Origin: Streptomyces iconiensis
GTDB lineage: Bacteria; Actinomycetota; Actinomycetes; Streptomycetales; Streptomycetaceae
NCBI RefSeq assembly: GCF_028657195.3
Contig: NZ_JANCPR020000038.1
Coordinates: 22,502-86,501 of the forward strand
DNA: 64,000 bases
Direction of reading: 5' to 3'
Positions 1 to 7,158 of this stretch are shown piece by piece. Made by a program: the position numbers and the translations under genes. The notes beneath the pieces were generated by a model. That model saw only the letters and a program-made list of their open reading frames with translations, was not told the DNA's origin and searched no databases. Each line of letters starts with the position of its first letter. Position 1 is the first letter of the stretch.

Positions 1-1148
1 ATGATGCCGCGCGCGGCGAAGCGAACGGCTCGGTCGTCAGCGCGTTCGGCGCGAGTGTGGAAGCGGGTGGCGCGTTCGAAGGCACGGGCTGCTGCGGTCA
101 CCTGCTGCCGGGTGGAGGCCGGAGAGGTCTGGGCTACGGCGTCGAGGACTTCGCCGAGGCCGGAGAGCTGCGCGGCAGCCTCGGCTTCGTCGCCGTCGTC
201 GGCGTAAGCCGTGGTGGTGCGCTCCACGATGCCGGTGACGTCGCGGCGGGCTCGCGCAGGTCCCTCACACTGGCGGGGGCGGTCGTCGGCGGGCGGGACG
301 TCAGCGTCTTCCGGGCTGCCGAGGCGCCTTCGGATCTTGGGGAGGGAAAGGTCGTGGCCAAGGCGGGAGCCGGGGAACCAGACCGGCTGGCCCGCGCGGT
401 TGCGGTCGCCGGGAAGGGCGACCCTGTACCCGAGGACGTCGCCGGAGGGTGCGAGCCGTCGGTCGAGGCGTACTCCCGCCTCGGTCAGCCGGTCGAAGAA
501 CTCGGCTTCGTCAGCAGCGCCTGCCATGGCCTGGCGGACATGGTCACGCAGGAGTTCGCGGGCGGTGACGGTACGGCCCGCGCGTTCGGCCTTGGCACGC
601 TCGGCGCTGGTGGGCCGCTTCGCGGCAGTGCGGTCACCGGGGTTGAGCCGGCGCAGGCCGAAGTCCTTCTCGATCTGGCGGCATTCGGCCTGAGCGCGGT
701 TGTAGTCGTCGTGCCGACGCGGGGAACGTCCGTCCGCGCGCTTGAGGGTGGCAACGATGTGGATGTGATCCTCGGCGTGGCGTACGGCGATCCAGCGGCA
801 CGCTCGTTCGTCACCCTCTTCGGCGATGCCGGTGGCGGCCACGACTCGGCGGGCGACCTCGGCCCACTCGGCATCCGACAGGTGCCGGTCGCCGGGATCG
901 GTACGGACCGGGCAGTGCCACACGTGCTGTTTCGGTCGGCGGTGTTCCGGCACGGCCTCCACTGGTAGGTCGAGGCGCTCCTGCAACTGCTTGAGCGTCG
1001 CGGCCGGATCGCGGCCCGGATCGGGGGCCAGCTCCGGTTGCCAGGAGGCGACCAGGTGCGGGTCGAGGTGTTCGTCGCGGCGGCCGGGCCCGTAGAGGTA
1101 GGCGAGCAGGCCGTAGGTCCGGCCGCCGAGGGAGATGTCGGGCACCAC
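1..1148 (-). CDS. MOB-family relaxase, C-terminus beyond window edge
   Basis: Conjugative relaxase that would nick the transfer origin and lead the strand into the recipient. It reads leftwards from a GTG at 1148 (or the next GTG at 1145) and is still open at position 1, so at least 382 residues are visible. Tyrosines near the N-terminus (about residues 12, 17 and 19) are candidate nucleophiles. The three-histidine metal-binding motif HAEDHIHIV lies at about residues 124-132. The rest is charged and helical. The start lies 6 bp after the mobC stop, consistent with one mobilisation operon. The reverse-strand reading explains the long rightward ORF at 57-968, which is a shadow. No TraB/FtsK-type pump is visible, so the element may be mobilisable rather than self-conjugative unless one lies to the left. 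The family is recognised from the motif and the mobC neighbour. Confidence 0.85.
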   Translation of the reverse strand, partial: MVPDISLGGRTYGLLAYLYGPGRRDEHLDPHLVASWQPELAPDPGRDPAATLKQLQERLDLPVEAVPEHRRPKQHVWHCPVRTDPGDRHLSDAEWAEVARRVVAATGIAEEGDERACRWIAVRHAEDHIHIVATLKRADGRSPRRHDDYNRAQAECRQIEKDFGLRRLNPGDRTAAKRPTSAERAKAERAGRTVTARELLRDHVRQAMAGAADEAEFFDRLTEAGVRLDRRLAPSGDVLGYRVALPGDRNRAGQPVWFPGSRLGHDLSLPKIRRRLGSPEDADVPPADDRPRQCEGPARARRDVTGIVERTTTAYADDGDEAEAAAQLSGLGEVLDAVAQTSPASTRQQVTAAARAFERATRFHTRAERADDRAVRFAARGI

Positions 1149-1153
1149 GGCGG

Positions 1154-1780
1154 TCAGCGCTTCGCGATCTCGGCGGCGGCGGCCTCGACGCGGGCGGCTG
1201 CCTGCCGTACGCGGGCGAGGGCGTCTTCGGCGTACGGGGCCGCGCCACCGCTGTTGAGCGCGCGGGCGACTTGGTTGAGGTTGTTGCCGACGCGGGCGAG
1301 CTGGGCGGAAGCGCGCATCAGCTCCTCGACGAGAGTGCGCTGGTCCATCAGCCATGTGTGCGGACCGTCCTGGGCGCGAGCCACGGCGACCGCGGCGTCG
1401 GCGAGAAACCCGGCGACCCGCAAGCCCATCGCTTCGGCGGCGCGCTGGACGTCGATGAGTTCATCGGCGGTCAGGCGGACGCTGCGCACGCGGTCGCGCT
1501 GCAGGGACTGGCGAAGACGCGGGCGCATACGCGTCTCGACGGCGTCACTCGGCGACATCTCCCCCGTCGGCTGCGATCCGCCCCCGGTCGCAGCCTGGTC
1601 CGGCGCCCCCTGGTGCCGGACCTCCTCCGCCCCTCCGGGGGCGGAGGCATGCCCTTGCGAAACTCCCTCGACGGCGGCGCCGTCGAGGGAGTTTCGCAAG
1701 GTATAGCTTGCTCGGCCTCGTGCCGGCTTGCCGTACGCGCTCCCCTCGGACGAGGTGGCCGAGGTGTCCGGGTGCCTCAT
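1154..1780 (-). CDS. mobC: MobC-like relaxosome accessory protein
   Basis: Accessory DNA-binding protein expected to help the relaxase bind and open oriT. The chosen ATG at 1780 overlaps the stop of the upstream small gene (ATGA), giving 208 aa. The conserved part is the C-terminal half: a ribbon-helix-helix-like segment (RDRVRSVRLTADELIDVQRA) followed by ARVGNNLNQVARALNSG, the typical MobC signature, and a C-terminal helix. The N-terminal 80 residues are low in conservation and their coding sequence holds the candidate oriT hairpin. Translation could therefore instead start at an internal ATG (MSPSDAVETRMRPR), although the Shine-Dalgarno there is too close. The relaxase follows after 5 bp. 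Confidence 0.8.
   Translation of the reverse strand: MRHPDTSATSSEGSAYGKPARGRASYTLRNSLDGAAVEGVSQGHASAPGGAEEVRHQGAPDQAATGGGSQPTGEMSPSDAVETRMRPRLRQSLQRDRVRSVRLTADELIDVQRAAEAMGLRVAGFLADAAVAVARAQDGPHTWLMDQRTLVEELMRASAQLARVGNNLNQVARALNSGGAAPYAEDALARVRQAAARVEAAAAEIAKR
1624..1711. other. candidate origin of transfer (oriT) hairpin region
   Basis: Three nested inverted repeats lie inside the 5' half of mobC. Positions 1624-1647 form a hairpin with 10-bp arms (CCTCCGCCCC and its complement). Positions 1654-1700 form a perfect inverted repeat with 23-bp arms around a single base. Positions 1696-1711 form GCAAG-GTATAG-CTTGC, overlapping the end of the large hairpin. A long perfect hairpin followed by a short conserved nic region beside mobC and relaxase genes is the standard oriT layout. 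The nic position is not known and I could not match it to a named oriT family with certainty. Confidence 0.55.
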
Positions 1781-2001
1781 CGGGCAACGTCTCCGGCTTC
1801 GACGCGGACGTCGCGCAGGACGTCGGCGATGTAGTCGAGGGCAAGGACGGGATGGTGCAGCGTGTGCGGGGTGCTGGCGGGTGTCCGCCGCACGGTCCAG
1901 GTCCCCTCGGAGCCGGGTTCGGCGTGGTGCAGGTGGCCGTGGACGCGCAGCACTGCGAGCCACACGTCGATCTCCTCGGTGGTCGGCGGAGTGGTACGCA
2001 C
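1777..2001 (-). CDS. small conserved-type protein upstream of mobC
   Basis: 74-aa acidic protein of unknown function. The GTG start at 2001 has GGGAG six bases upstream. The stop overlaps the mobC start (ATGA), so it is translated together with the mobilisation genes. It contains a helical segment (TTEEIDVWLAVLRVHGHLHH) and VLALDYIADVLRDVRVE, resembling a small DNA-binding or regulatory fold, but no family was recognised. Coupling and the clean ribosome-binding site are the main support for it being real. Confidence 0.6.
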   Translation of the reverse strand: MRTTPPTTEEIDVWLAVLRVHGHLHHAEPGSEGTWTVRRTPASTPHTLHHPVLALDYIADVLRDVRVEAGDVAR

Positions 2002-2133
2002 TGGGATCTCCCGGGTGAAGGCGGTTGGGATGGAGGGGTCGTGGGGTGACCGGGTGGGGGGGCCACCCCGCTGTCGGTGTCCGGAGTGACCGGGATGACC
2101 GGGCGGGGTGTCCGCCGGGTGGGTTCGTGGCGG

Positions 2134-3126
2134 TCAGCCGGTGGAGCGGAGGGTTCGGTCGCCCGCTTCGGTACGGAGCTGCTGCATCAGCTCGGTCAGC
2201 CGGTCGTTGGACAGCGGGAGGCCCTGTCCCCGGATGGCGTCGGCGACCACCTGGCGGGTCAGCTTCCCGCCCTCGGACACCGCGCGGCGGGCGATCGGCA
2301 GCAGGTCCTCGACCTCATCGGGAGCGGACGGGGAGCCCGTCTCCGCATCGCCGTTGCCCGCCGACAGGTCCGGAGTGGGCGTCCCGTGCGGGGAGGGGTG
2401 ACCGGATCTGGTGTCCGGCTCTCCGTCGAGATCAGCGTCGCGCCCATGATGCTCCGGTGCGTCTTCGGAGCCGGTGACCGGCTGCCCGCTCCGGCCCTCC
2501 GGGCGGGTGTCCGCCGGACGGCCGGAGGCCCCAGCGGACAGTGCGGAGGGCTGCTGACCGGTGACCGGCCGGACAGTGTCCGGGCTCTCCGTCGCGCCCC
2601 GGCCGGACCCGCTGTCCGTAAGGGCAGCGGTGACCCGCTCGGTGCGCACGGCCGAGGTGTCCGCACCGGCCGCGTCCGAGTGTCCGGGCTGGGCGGCTCG
2701 GCGGGCGATGAGGATGTACAGGTGGACGGCTCCGGCCAGGGCCAGCGGGGCGAGCGTGGACAGCACGCCGACCGCGACGTCCCCGAGCTGGAGACCGCCG
2801 CCGCTCGGGGCCCGATCGTTGAGGCGGACAGCGTGCAGGGCGTTGGCCCAGATACTCGCGGCAGTCGCGATACCGAACAGGGCCCACACATATACGCGGG
2901 CGCCGAGAGAGGCGCTGCGCATCACCAGCACCGCACGCACCCCGTAGCCGATGAACCCGTCGATGACGAAGGGAAAGAGGTAAGTAAGCAGTCCCCGGAT
3001 GTGGATGGCCACGGCCATCTGCTGCAGCGCGTCGTAGGACAGGGCGCACCCGGCGGCGCCGAGGGTGACGATGGCGGCGCGGTCCCAGCCGGTGATGCGC
3101 ACCGGTATCGCGTCGGTGTGGGTCAC
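2134..3126 (-). CDS. DUF2637-family membrane protein (SpdB-like)
   Basis: 330-aa membrane protein of the kind found on Streptomyces plasmids and integrative elements, where DUF2637 proteins are linked with replication or intramycelial spread. About four hydrophobic segments lie in residues 15-145 (for example LLTYLFPFVIDGFIGYGVRA and VGVLSTLAPLALAGAVHLYI). A long polar linker rich in Asp-Thr-Arg and Pro follows (about 150-270). A C-terminal winged-helix-like domain ends the protein (about 275-325, RRAVSEGGKLTRQVVADAIR), possibly DNA-binding. The GTG start overlaps the stop of the whiB-like gene (GTGA). The coding sequence of the linker holds repeated GTGTCCG words on the plus strand, described in the findings. 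Confidence 0.75.
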   Translation of the reverse strand: MTHTDAIPVRITGWDRAAIVTLGAAGCALSYDALQQMAVAIHIRGLLTYLFPFVIDGFIGYGVRAVLVMRSASLGARVYVWALFGIATAASIWANALHAVRLNDRAPSGGGLQLGDVAVGVLSTLAPLALAGAVHLYILIARRAAQPGHSDAAGADTSAVRTERVTAALTDSGSGRGATESPDTVRPVTGQQPSALSAGASGRPADTRPEGRSGQPVTGSEDAPEHHGRDADLDGEPDTRSGHPSPHGTPTPDLSAGNGDAETGSPSAPDEVEDLLPIARRAVSEGGKLTRQVVADAIRGQGLPLSNDRLTELMQQLRTEAGDRTLRSTG

Positions 3127-3671
3127 GCGGCCGTCCCGAGGTTGTCGCGGGCGGCCTGAGCAGTGGGCGGGGCCTGGTCGCTGCTGGGGCCGTTGACCGC
3201 GCGGTTGCGGACCTCACGGCGCAACTCCCGGTAGCGCTTCTTCGCGTGCTCCTCGGTGATCTTCAGCAGTCGGGCGAGGCGAACAGCAGGGACGCCTGCC
3301 TGGTAGGCAGAGCGGCCGACTTCCCGGCGCTCGGCGTAGGTCAGGTGTATGTCGTGCCCTGCCAGGGTGGCGTTGACGCGGGCGTAGTCGAGGCGCAGGG
3401 GGAGCTTGCTGTGCAGCGGCTCGCGTTCCTCCTCGGTCATCCCGCCCCGGATGCCCTCGCGATCCCCCGCCTCCAAGGCGGCGTCCAGGCAGGTGCGGCG
3501 GACCGGGCACTGCGCGCACAGCGCCTTGGCTGCGTGGATACGGTCCATCTCCTCCGGCTCCGGGAAGAAGATCTCCGGGTCGACCGGGTTGGTGGTGGTG
3601 GGCAGGCAGGCGGCCTGGTTGTGCCAGGTGTGGTCGCCGAGGGTGCGCGGCTCGGTGTGGGTGTGGTGCAT
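3123..3671 (-). CDS. WhiB-family iron-sulfur transcriptional regulator
   Basis: 182-aa Wbl protein. The four [4Fe-4S] ligands are visible at Cys22, Cys52, Cys55 and Cys61 (C-x29-C-x2-C-x5-C), followed by the family turn GIRGGM at 73-78. The C-terminal half (about 95-165) is an extra helix-turn-helix-like region (AYQAGVPAVRLARLLKITEE) that is longer than in chromosomal Wbl proteins, as is usual for plasmid and phage copies. It is translationally coupled to the DUF2637 gene downstream. It probably regulates the element's replication or transfer genes, but no target can be named from sequence. Confidence 0.9.
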   Translation of the reverse strand: MHHTHTEPRTLGDHTWHNQAACLPTTTNPVDPEIFFPEPEEMDRIHAAKALCAQCPVRRTCLDAALEAGDREGIRGGMTEEEREPLHSKLPLRLDYARVNATLAGHDIHLTYAERREVGRSAYQAGVPAVRLARLLKITEEHAKKRYRELRREVRNRAVNGPSSDQAPPTAQAARDNLGTAA

Positions 3672-3768
3672 GGGGGTGTCTCCGATCGGCCCCCGGGGCG
3701 CGTTCGGGCAGGCGCGGCCCGAGGGTTGGTGCGTGAAGGGAGGCGGACCGTTGGTCGCGCGGAGAGGG

Positions 3769-4476
3769 TCAGACGGCGGTGAGGCGGCGGCGCTCGGCGG
3801 CCAGGGCCCTTCTGCGGTCCGGGCCGTCGAGGATGACCTTGTCGGTCATCTCGGTCAGCCGGGAGGCGACGCGATCCCCGATGTGCGCGCGCAGGTCGCT
3901 CATGCCGAGGTTGGTGGTCACCAGGGTCGGGAGCATCTGCGTGTAGCGGCGGTCGATCAGCCGCATCGTGATCTCCTCGGTCCACTCGCTGGCCTTCGCG
4001 GCACCGAGGTCGTCGATGATCAGCAGCGGGCAGCGGGCCAGATCCTGAAGCTCCCGCTCGCCGTCGCAGCCCTGCCGGGGCCGCAGTTCGGCGTACAAGT
4101 CGGCGGCGGTGATCGCCTTCCACCGCAGCCGCACCCCGGCGGACAACAGGCTGCGCACCGCACCGTACGCCTGATGGGTCTTGCCCGTGCCGGTGGTGCC
4201 GACGATCAGCAGCGAGCGGCCCTGGGCGATCCCCGGGGAACCGTCCGGGCCCCGGCGCCCGGCGGCGGCGACCTCGCTCACCCAGGCGTCGACGGCGGGG
4301 TGGTCGGCGACCGCGTCCTGGTAGCGGGCCGGGATACGGGCCTGGGCCGCCTCCAGCGCCGGGCTGGGCTCGGCATCGTCGGCAACCGGGGCGTCGGGGT
4401 CGATGCCCCGGGACTTCAGGATGCCGGTCAGGCGGCGGGCGATGCCGCCGACGGGCTGGGCGTCAACGTCGCGCAT
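3769..4476 (-). CDS. DnaC/IstB-like ATP-binding replication protein
   Basis: 235-aa AAA+ ATPase resembling DnaC-type helicase loaders. Walker A is GTTGTGKT at 93-100 and Walker B is LLIIDDLG at 151-158, followed by the sensor-like segment LVTTNLG. It lies directly downstream of the replication initiator, giving the initiator-then-loader order of phage lambda O-P. The chosen ATG at 4476 overlaps the initiator stop (TGATG) and has GAGGAG five bases upstream; a GTG at 4479 is the alternative. The likely role is loading the host DnaB helicase at the element's own origin. Confidence 0.8.
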   Translation of the reverse strand: MRDVDAQPVGGIARRLTGILKSRGIDPDAPVADDAEPSPALEAAQARIPARYQDAVADHPAVDAWVSEVAAAGRRGPDGSPGIAQGRSLLIVGTTGTGKTHQAYGAVRSLLSAGVRLRWKAITAADLYAELRPRQGCDGERELQDLARCPLLIIDDLGAAKASEWTEEITMRLIDRRYTQMLPTLVTTNLGMSDLRAHIGDRVASRLTEMTDKVILDGPDRRRALAAERRRLTAV

Positions 4477-5432
4477 CACAGCTCCTCGGCGTAGGCGGCG
4501 GCAGGGTCGGCCGGGTTGGCCCAGGCCCGGTGCCCGCGCACGGTATTCGCGGATTCCGGCCGCACCAAGCCACCCGTCGAGCCGGTGGCATTCATCGCCT
4601 CGTTCACCAAGCTCGGAAGCGTGCTCGGATGCAGCGCCTTCGCCCTGTGGCGAGCCAGCCCGGCACGGATGTGCTCCGGGTCGATGCCCTCCTTCAGCAG
4701 CTTGGCGACCTCGCGCCCGAGGTGCCCGAGCACCCCGTTCGGCGGCCGGTGGGCGCAGGAAGCGGCGTACTCGCCGATGAGCTGCTGGGTGGAGACGGAC
4801 TCCGGTGCGGGCGCGGCAGCGCCCCCCGAAGGGGAAGATCCTAGATCCACGTTCCTAGGTCCTAGATCCGGACCATGAGGACTCACTGAAGGCTCACCGC
4901 CCCCTCCGTGAGGACTCACTGAGCCCTCACCGAATGCGAGTTGACCTGCGGTTTCGCCGTTCAGTGAGCCCTCACGCACTGCTCCGTGAGGGCTCACTGA
5001 GCCCTCCGTGAGTCCTCCGTGAGCCTTCGATGAGGGCTCAGCGAGGGCTCCCGGAGTCTGCGCCGCATCGTCGGTGGAAGGCCGCTCGGCGTCGTGGACC
5101 GGGCAGTCCGGGTGGCGGATGCCGCTGGGCCGGTTGATCCTCTGATGCCGCTGGAAGGTGACGATGTGCAGGTACCTCTTGCCGTCGACCTCGTAGCGGC
5201 AGATCAACCCGGCCCCCGCGAGCTGGGTCAGGTCGTCCTCGACACCGACCGGTCCATGCTCCGGGCGCAGGGACCACAGCAGCCCCGAGAGAACAGCGGG
5301 CTGGTCACGGAATCGGCCGTGGTCGTCGGCCTGGGTGAGCAGCCCGAAGAACGTGCGCTCGGCGGCGAGGGACACCTCGGCGAGCGACTCGGAGGCGAAC
5401 GCTTCCGGCTTGATGGTGCGAATGCGGGCCAT
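4476..5432 (-). CDS. replication initiator-like protein with internal origin
   Basis: 318-aa protein with a phage-like layout. The N-terminal domain (1-115) resembles a winged helix (ARIRTIKPEAFASESLAEVS, then DDHGRFRDQPAVLSGLLW and a strand-rich segment ending HIVTFQRHQRINRPSGIRHP). A Gly/Ser/Pro-rich linker follows (about 116-215), then a C-terminal helical domain (220-318). The linker repeats the peptide EGSVSPHG because its DNA consists of palindromic iterons (see the repeat entry). This matches lambda gene O, in which origin iterons lie inside the initiator gene. The downstream partner is the DnaC-like ATPase and the upstream neighbour is a 119-aa gene 2 bp away. The family call rests on architecture, not on a database match. 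Confidence 0.65.
   Translation of the reverse strand: MARIRTIKPEAFASESLAEVSLAAERTFFGLLTQADDHGRFRDQPAVLSGLLWSLRPEHGPVGVEDDLTQLAGAGLICRYEVDGKRYLHIVTFQRHQRINRPSGIRHPDCPVHDAERPSTDDAAQTPGALAEPSSKAHGGLTEGSVSPHGAVREGSLNGETAGQLAFGEGSVSPHGGGGEPSVSPHGPDLGPRNVDLGSSPSGGAAAPAPESVSTQQLIGEYAASCAHRPPNGVLGHLGREVAKLLKEGIDPEHIRAGLARHRAKALHPSTLPSLVNEAMNATGSTGGLVRPESANTVRGHRAWANPADPAAAYAEEL
4839..5044. repeat. palindromic iterons, candidate replication origin
   Basis: The 14-bp word TGAGGRCTCACTGA occurs at 4876-4889, 4909-4922 and 4987-5000 on the plus strand and at 4961-4974 on the minus strand. A degenerate copy lies at 5031-5044 and half sites at about 5008 and 5020. Copies extended by GCCCTCA become near-perfect palindromes, for example 4909-4929. 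On one flank, TCCTAGATCC occurs twice (4839-4848 and 4860-4869) with CCTAGG between. Such clustered binding sites within a replication initiator gene are expected for an origin. All of it is translated as the initiator's flexible linker. Confidence 0.65.
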
Positions 5433-5434
5433 GG

Positions 5435-5794
5435 TCAGCAGCCTCCGTTCGCGACGGCGTGCCCCTCAGCGGCGGGCAGCAGGGCGCCAGAGACGAGGTC
5501 GAAGTCGTGCGGCTCGGCCCAGTCCAGCTCCGGGCTGGCACGCATCACCCACCGGGCGACGGTCAGGCGCTGCGCCCGGTTGAGTCCGAGCGGGCGGCCC
5601 CGCTCGTCGAAGGCGCGGGCGTGAGGGCTCGGCCAGCTCCGGTCCGGCCCGAGCTGCGAGACGCGGATGGTGCGGGCGCCGGGCACCATGTCGGCGAGCA
5701 ACTCGGCGAGCCGTTGCTGGCGATCCCCAGCGTGAACTTGGGTGTTCTCGGTGGTCACGGCGACGGCCGTGCTTCCCGAGGTGTGGTCGGGCAT
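5435..5794 (-). CDS. hypothetical protein, first gene of replication operon
   Basis: 119-aa acidic protein without a recognised domain. The ATG at 5794 is preceded by GAGGA. A mid-protein segment (LAELLADMVPGARTIRVSQL) and a C-terminal part (RLTVARWVMRASPELDWAEP) look helical. Its stop is 2 bp before the initiator start, so it heads the leftward replication and transfer operon. Position and spacing suggest a replication-associated role, but nothing in the protein shows one. Confidence 0.6.
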   Translation of the reverse strand: MPDHTSGSTAVAVTTENTQVHAGDRQQRLAELLADMVPGARTIRVSQLGPDRSWPSPHARAFDERGRPLGLNRAQRLTVARWVMRASPELDWAEPHDFDLVSGALLPAAEGHAVANGGC

Positions 5795-6239
5795 GCGACA
5801 ATTCCTCGCTTGTAGGCGGGGAGGTCGGCCGCTCTCGTCGAAAAGGTCAGCCGTCCGCCCCGGTTATGAATCCGTGCCCCTTCGGGGGTGGCGGTCCCGG
5901 CGCTCGGAAGCTGCTACTTCCGGGCGCCGGTCGCGTATCCCCGCGGTGCACTCGGTCTCCCCGTCCCCTCCTCCCGGGTGTTTTCCCTGGCGGCTCTCGC
6001 CGAGGGACCAGCAACATATGCGCAGGTCGGCCAACGATCCAGCGGGTAGAGGGCGTTGGCGCTGACCGACACCAACCCGACATCACCTTCGGGACGCGGG
6101 CGGTTTGAGCACACAGGCGGCTGCCGCCGTGATGACGGACGCATGCACCGCGTTTTGCTAGGCTGAAAGTATTCCGACCACGGAACAAAGTCAACGAGTC
6201 GACAATCTTTCAGTTTGGTGTAGAAGGGGACGGAGTCCG
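5795..6239. promoter_or_regulatory. divergent control region of replication operon and XRE gene
   Basis: 445 bp with no convincing gene. The reverse-strand ORF at 5847-6194 has a basic, Pro/Arg-rich composition and is rejected. The last 80 bp are AT-richer than their surroundings and hold two inverted repeats: CTGAAAG at 6163-6169 with CTTTCAG at 6207-6213, and TTCCG-acca-CGGAA at 6172-6185. A TAGGCT at about 6159-6164 may be a -10 box for the rightward XRE gene. The repeats are plausible operators for that regulator. The rest is GC-rich with nothing visible. Confidence 0.45.
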
Positions 6240-7154
6240 ATGCCAGCCCGGCACTTCGACAGAGCCCTCGTGCGCGCGGTACGCAGATCCGCGGAGCGGT
6301 CCCAGGGCGACGTCGCGGCCACCGTAGGTGTGGGCACGTCCTCGGTCGCGGGCTGGGAAGCCGACAGTCCGACCGAACCGGAGCCCGAGAAGCTCCCCGC
6401 GCTGGCGCGCGCCCTGGATCGGGGGCTGGACGACCTCTTCCCCCGCGCTGGACTACCGGACCTCGCCGACCTCCGCTGCGACGCGGGTTTGTACCAGTAC
6501 GAGACGAGCGAGATCATCGGGACCAAGAGCGCGGGACCGGTCCGCGGAGCGGAACGCGGCGTGCGGCGCCTCAAAGACCGGTATGTCCCGTTGCTGGCCG
6601 AGGCGTACGGCGTCACCGTGGACGCCCTTCTGGCCGCGCAGGAACGCAGCTTCGGCAACGCCGTGCCGGACGCCGATGGCACCACCGCGATCCCCGTCTC
6701 GATCGGGGAGAAGATCAACTACCTCCTCCAGCACTCCTTCCCGGTCGGGCAGGCGCCCGGCGATGAGGAGATCGCCACCGGCGTCAATACGACCGAGGGA
6801 AGCGAGGTCACCGACGCCGAGGAGATCGCGGCGCTGCGCGCTGGTCAAGCGACCAGCGCCAGTCCTGTGGTCATCGAGGGACTGGCGGACTTCTTCGGAG
6901 TCAGCAAACTGTTCTTCGCCTCCAACGAGGACGTGGTCCGGCAAGTCGTGGAGGGGCTCCAGGCTCTGAGCGCGCTGCAACACGGCTCGCTCGGCGCGCT
7001 CGCCGCGCGCGGCCTCGGCGACGAAGGGCTCCCTCCGGCCCTGATCGCCCAGATCAACCGGATCGCCCAGGAGTTCTCGGCCGTCGCCCCGGGAAACGCC
7101 CAGCCCCGGCACTCCGGGACCGAGCCGGAAACCGGGGAGTCCGCCGGAGAGTGA
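6240..7154 (+). CDS. XRE-family helix-turn-helix regulator
   Basis: 304-aa DNA-binding protein. An N-terminal helix-turn-helix of Cro/C1 type lies at about residues 8-60 (RSAERSQGDVAATVGVGTSS, then a short domain end). A second HTH-like segment covers 75-140. The C-terminal region (about 155-265) contains IPVSIGEKINYLLQHSFPVG and FFGVSKLFFASNEDVVRQVV, which is the third XRE-like fold seen in EspR-type actinobacterial regulators. It is divergent from the replication operon across a region with palindromes, so it likely represses replication or transfer. The ATG has GGGGACGGAG upstream. Confidence 0.75.
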   Translation: MPARHFDRALVRAVRRSAERSQGDVAATVGVGTSSVAGWEADSPTEPEPEKLPALARALDRGLDDLFPRAGLPDLADLRCDAGLYQYETSEIIGTKSAGPVRGAERGVRRLKDRYVPLLAEAYGVTVDALLAAQERSFGNAVPDADGTTAIPVSIGEKINYLLQHSFPVGQAPGDEEIATGVNTTEGSEVTDAEEIAALRAGQATSASPVVIEGLADFFGVSKLFFASNEDVVRQVVEGLQALSALQHGSLGALAARGLGDEGLPPALIAQINRIAQEFSAVAPGNAQPRHSGTEPETGESAGE

Positions 7155-7158
7155 GCGC

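Noticed and set aside
57..968. 303-aa rightward ORF
   Set aside because: It is the opposite strand of the relaxase, whose motif HAEDHIHIV, mobC coupling and codon pattern favour the leftward reading.
4874..5050. CRISPR-like repeat array
   Set aside because: The repeats are short palindromes with irregular spacing and one inverted copy, within a coding sequence; they fit iterons, not a CRISPR.
5847..6194. 115-aa leftward ORF in the divergent control region
   Set aside because: Arg/Pro-rich, no ribosome-binding site, covers likely promoters; no domain.
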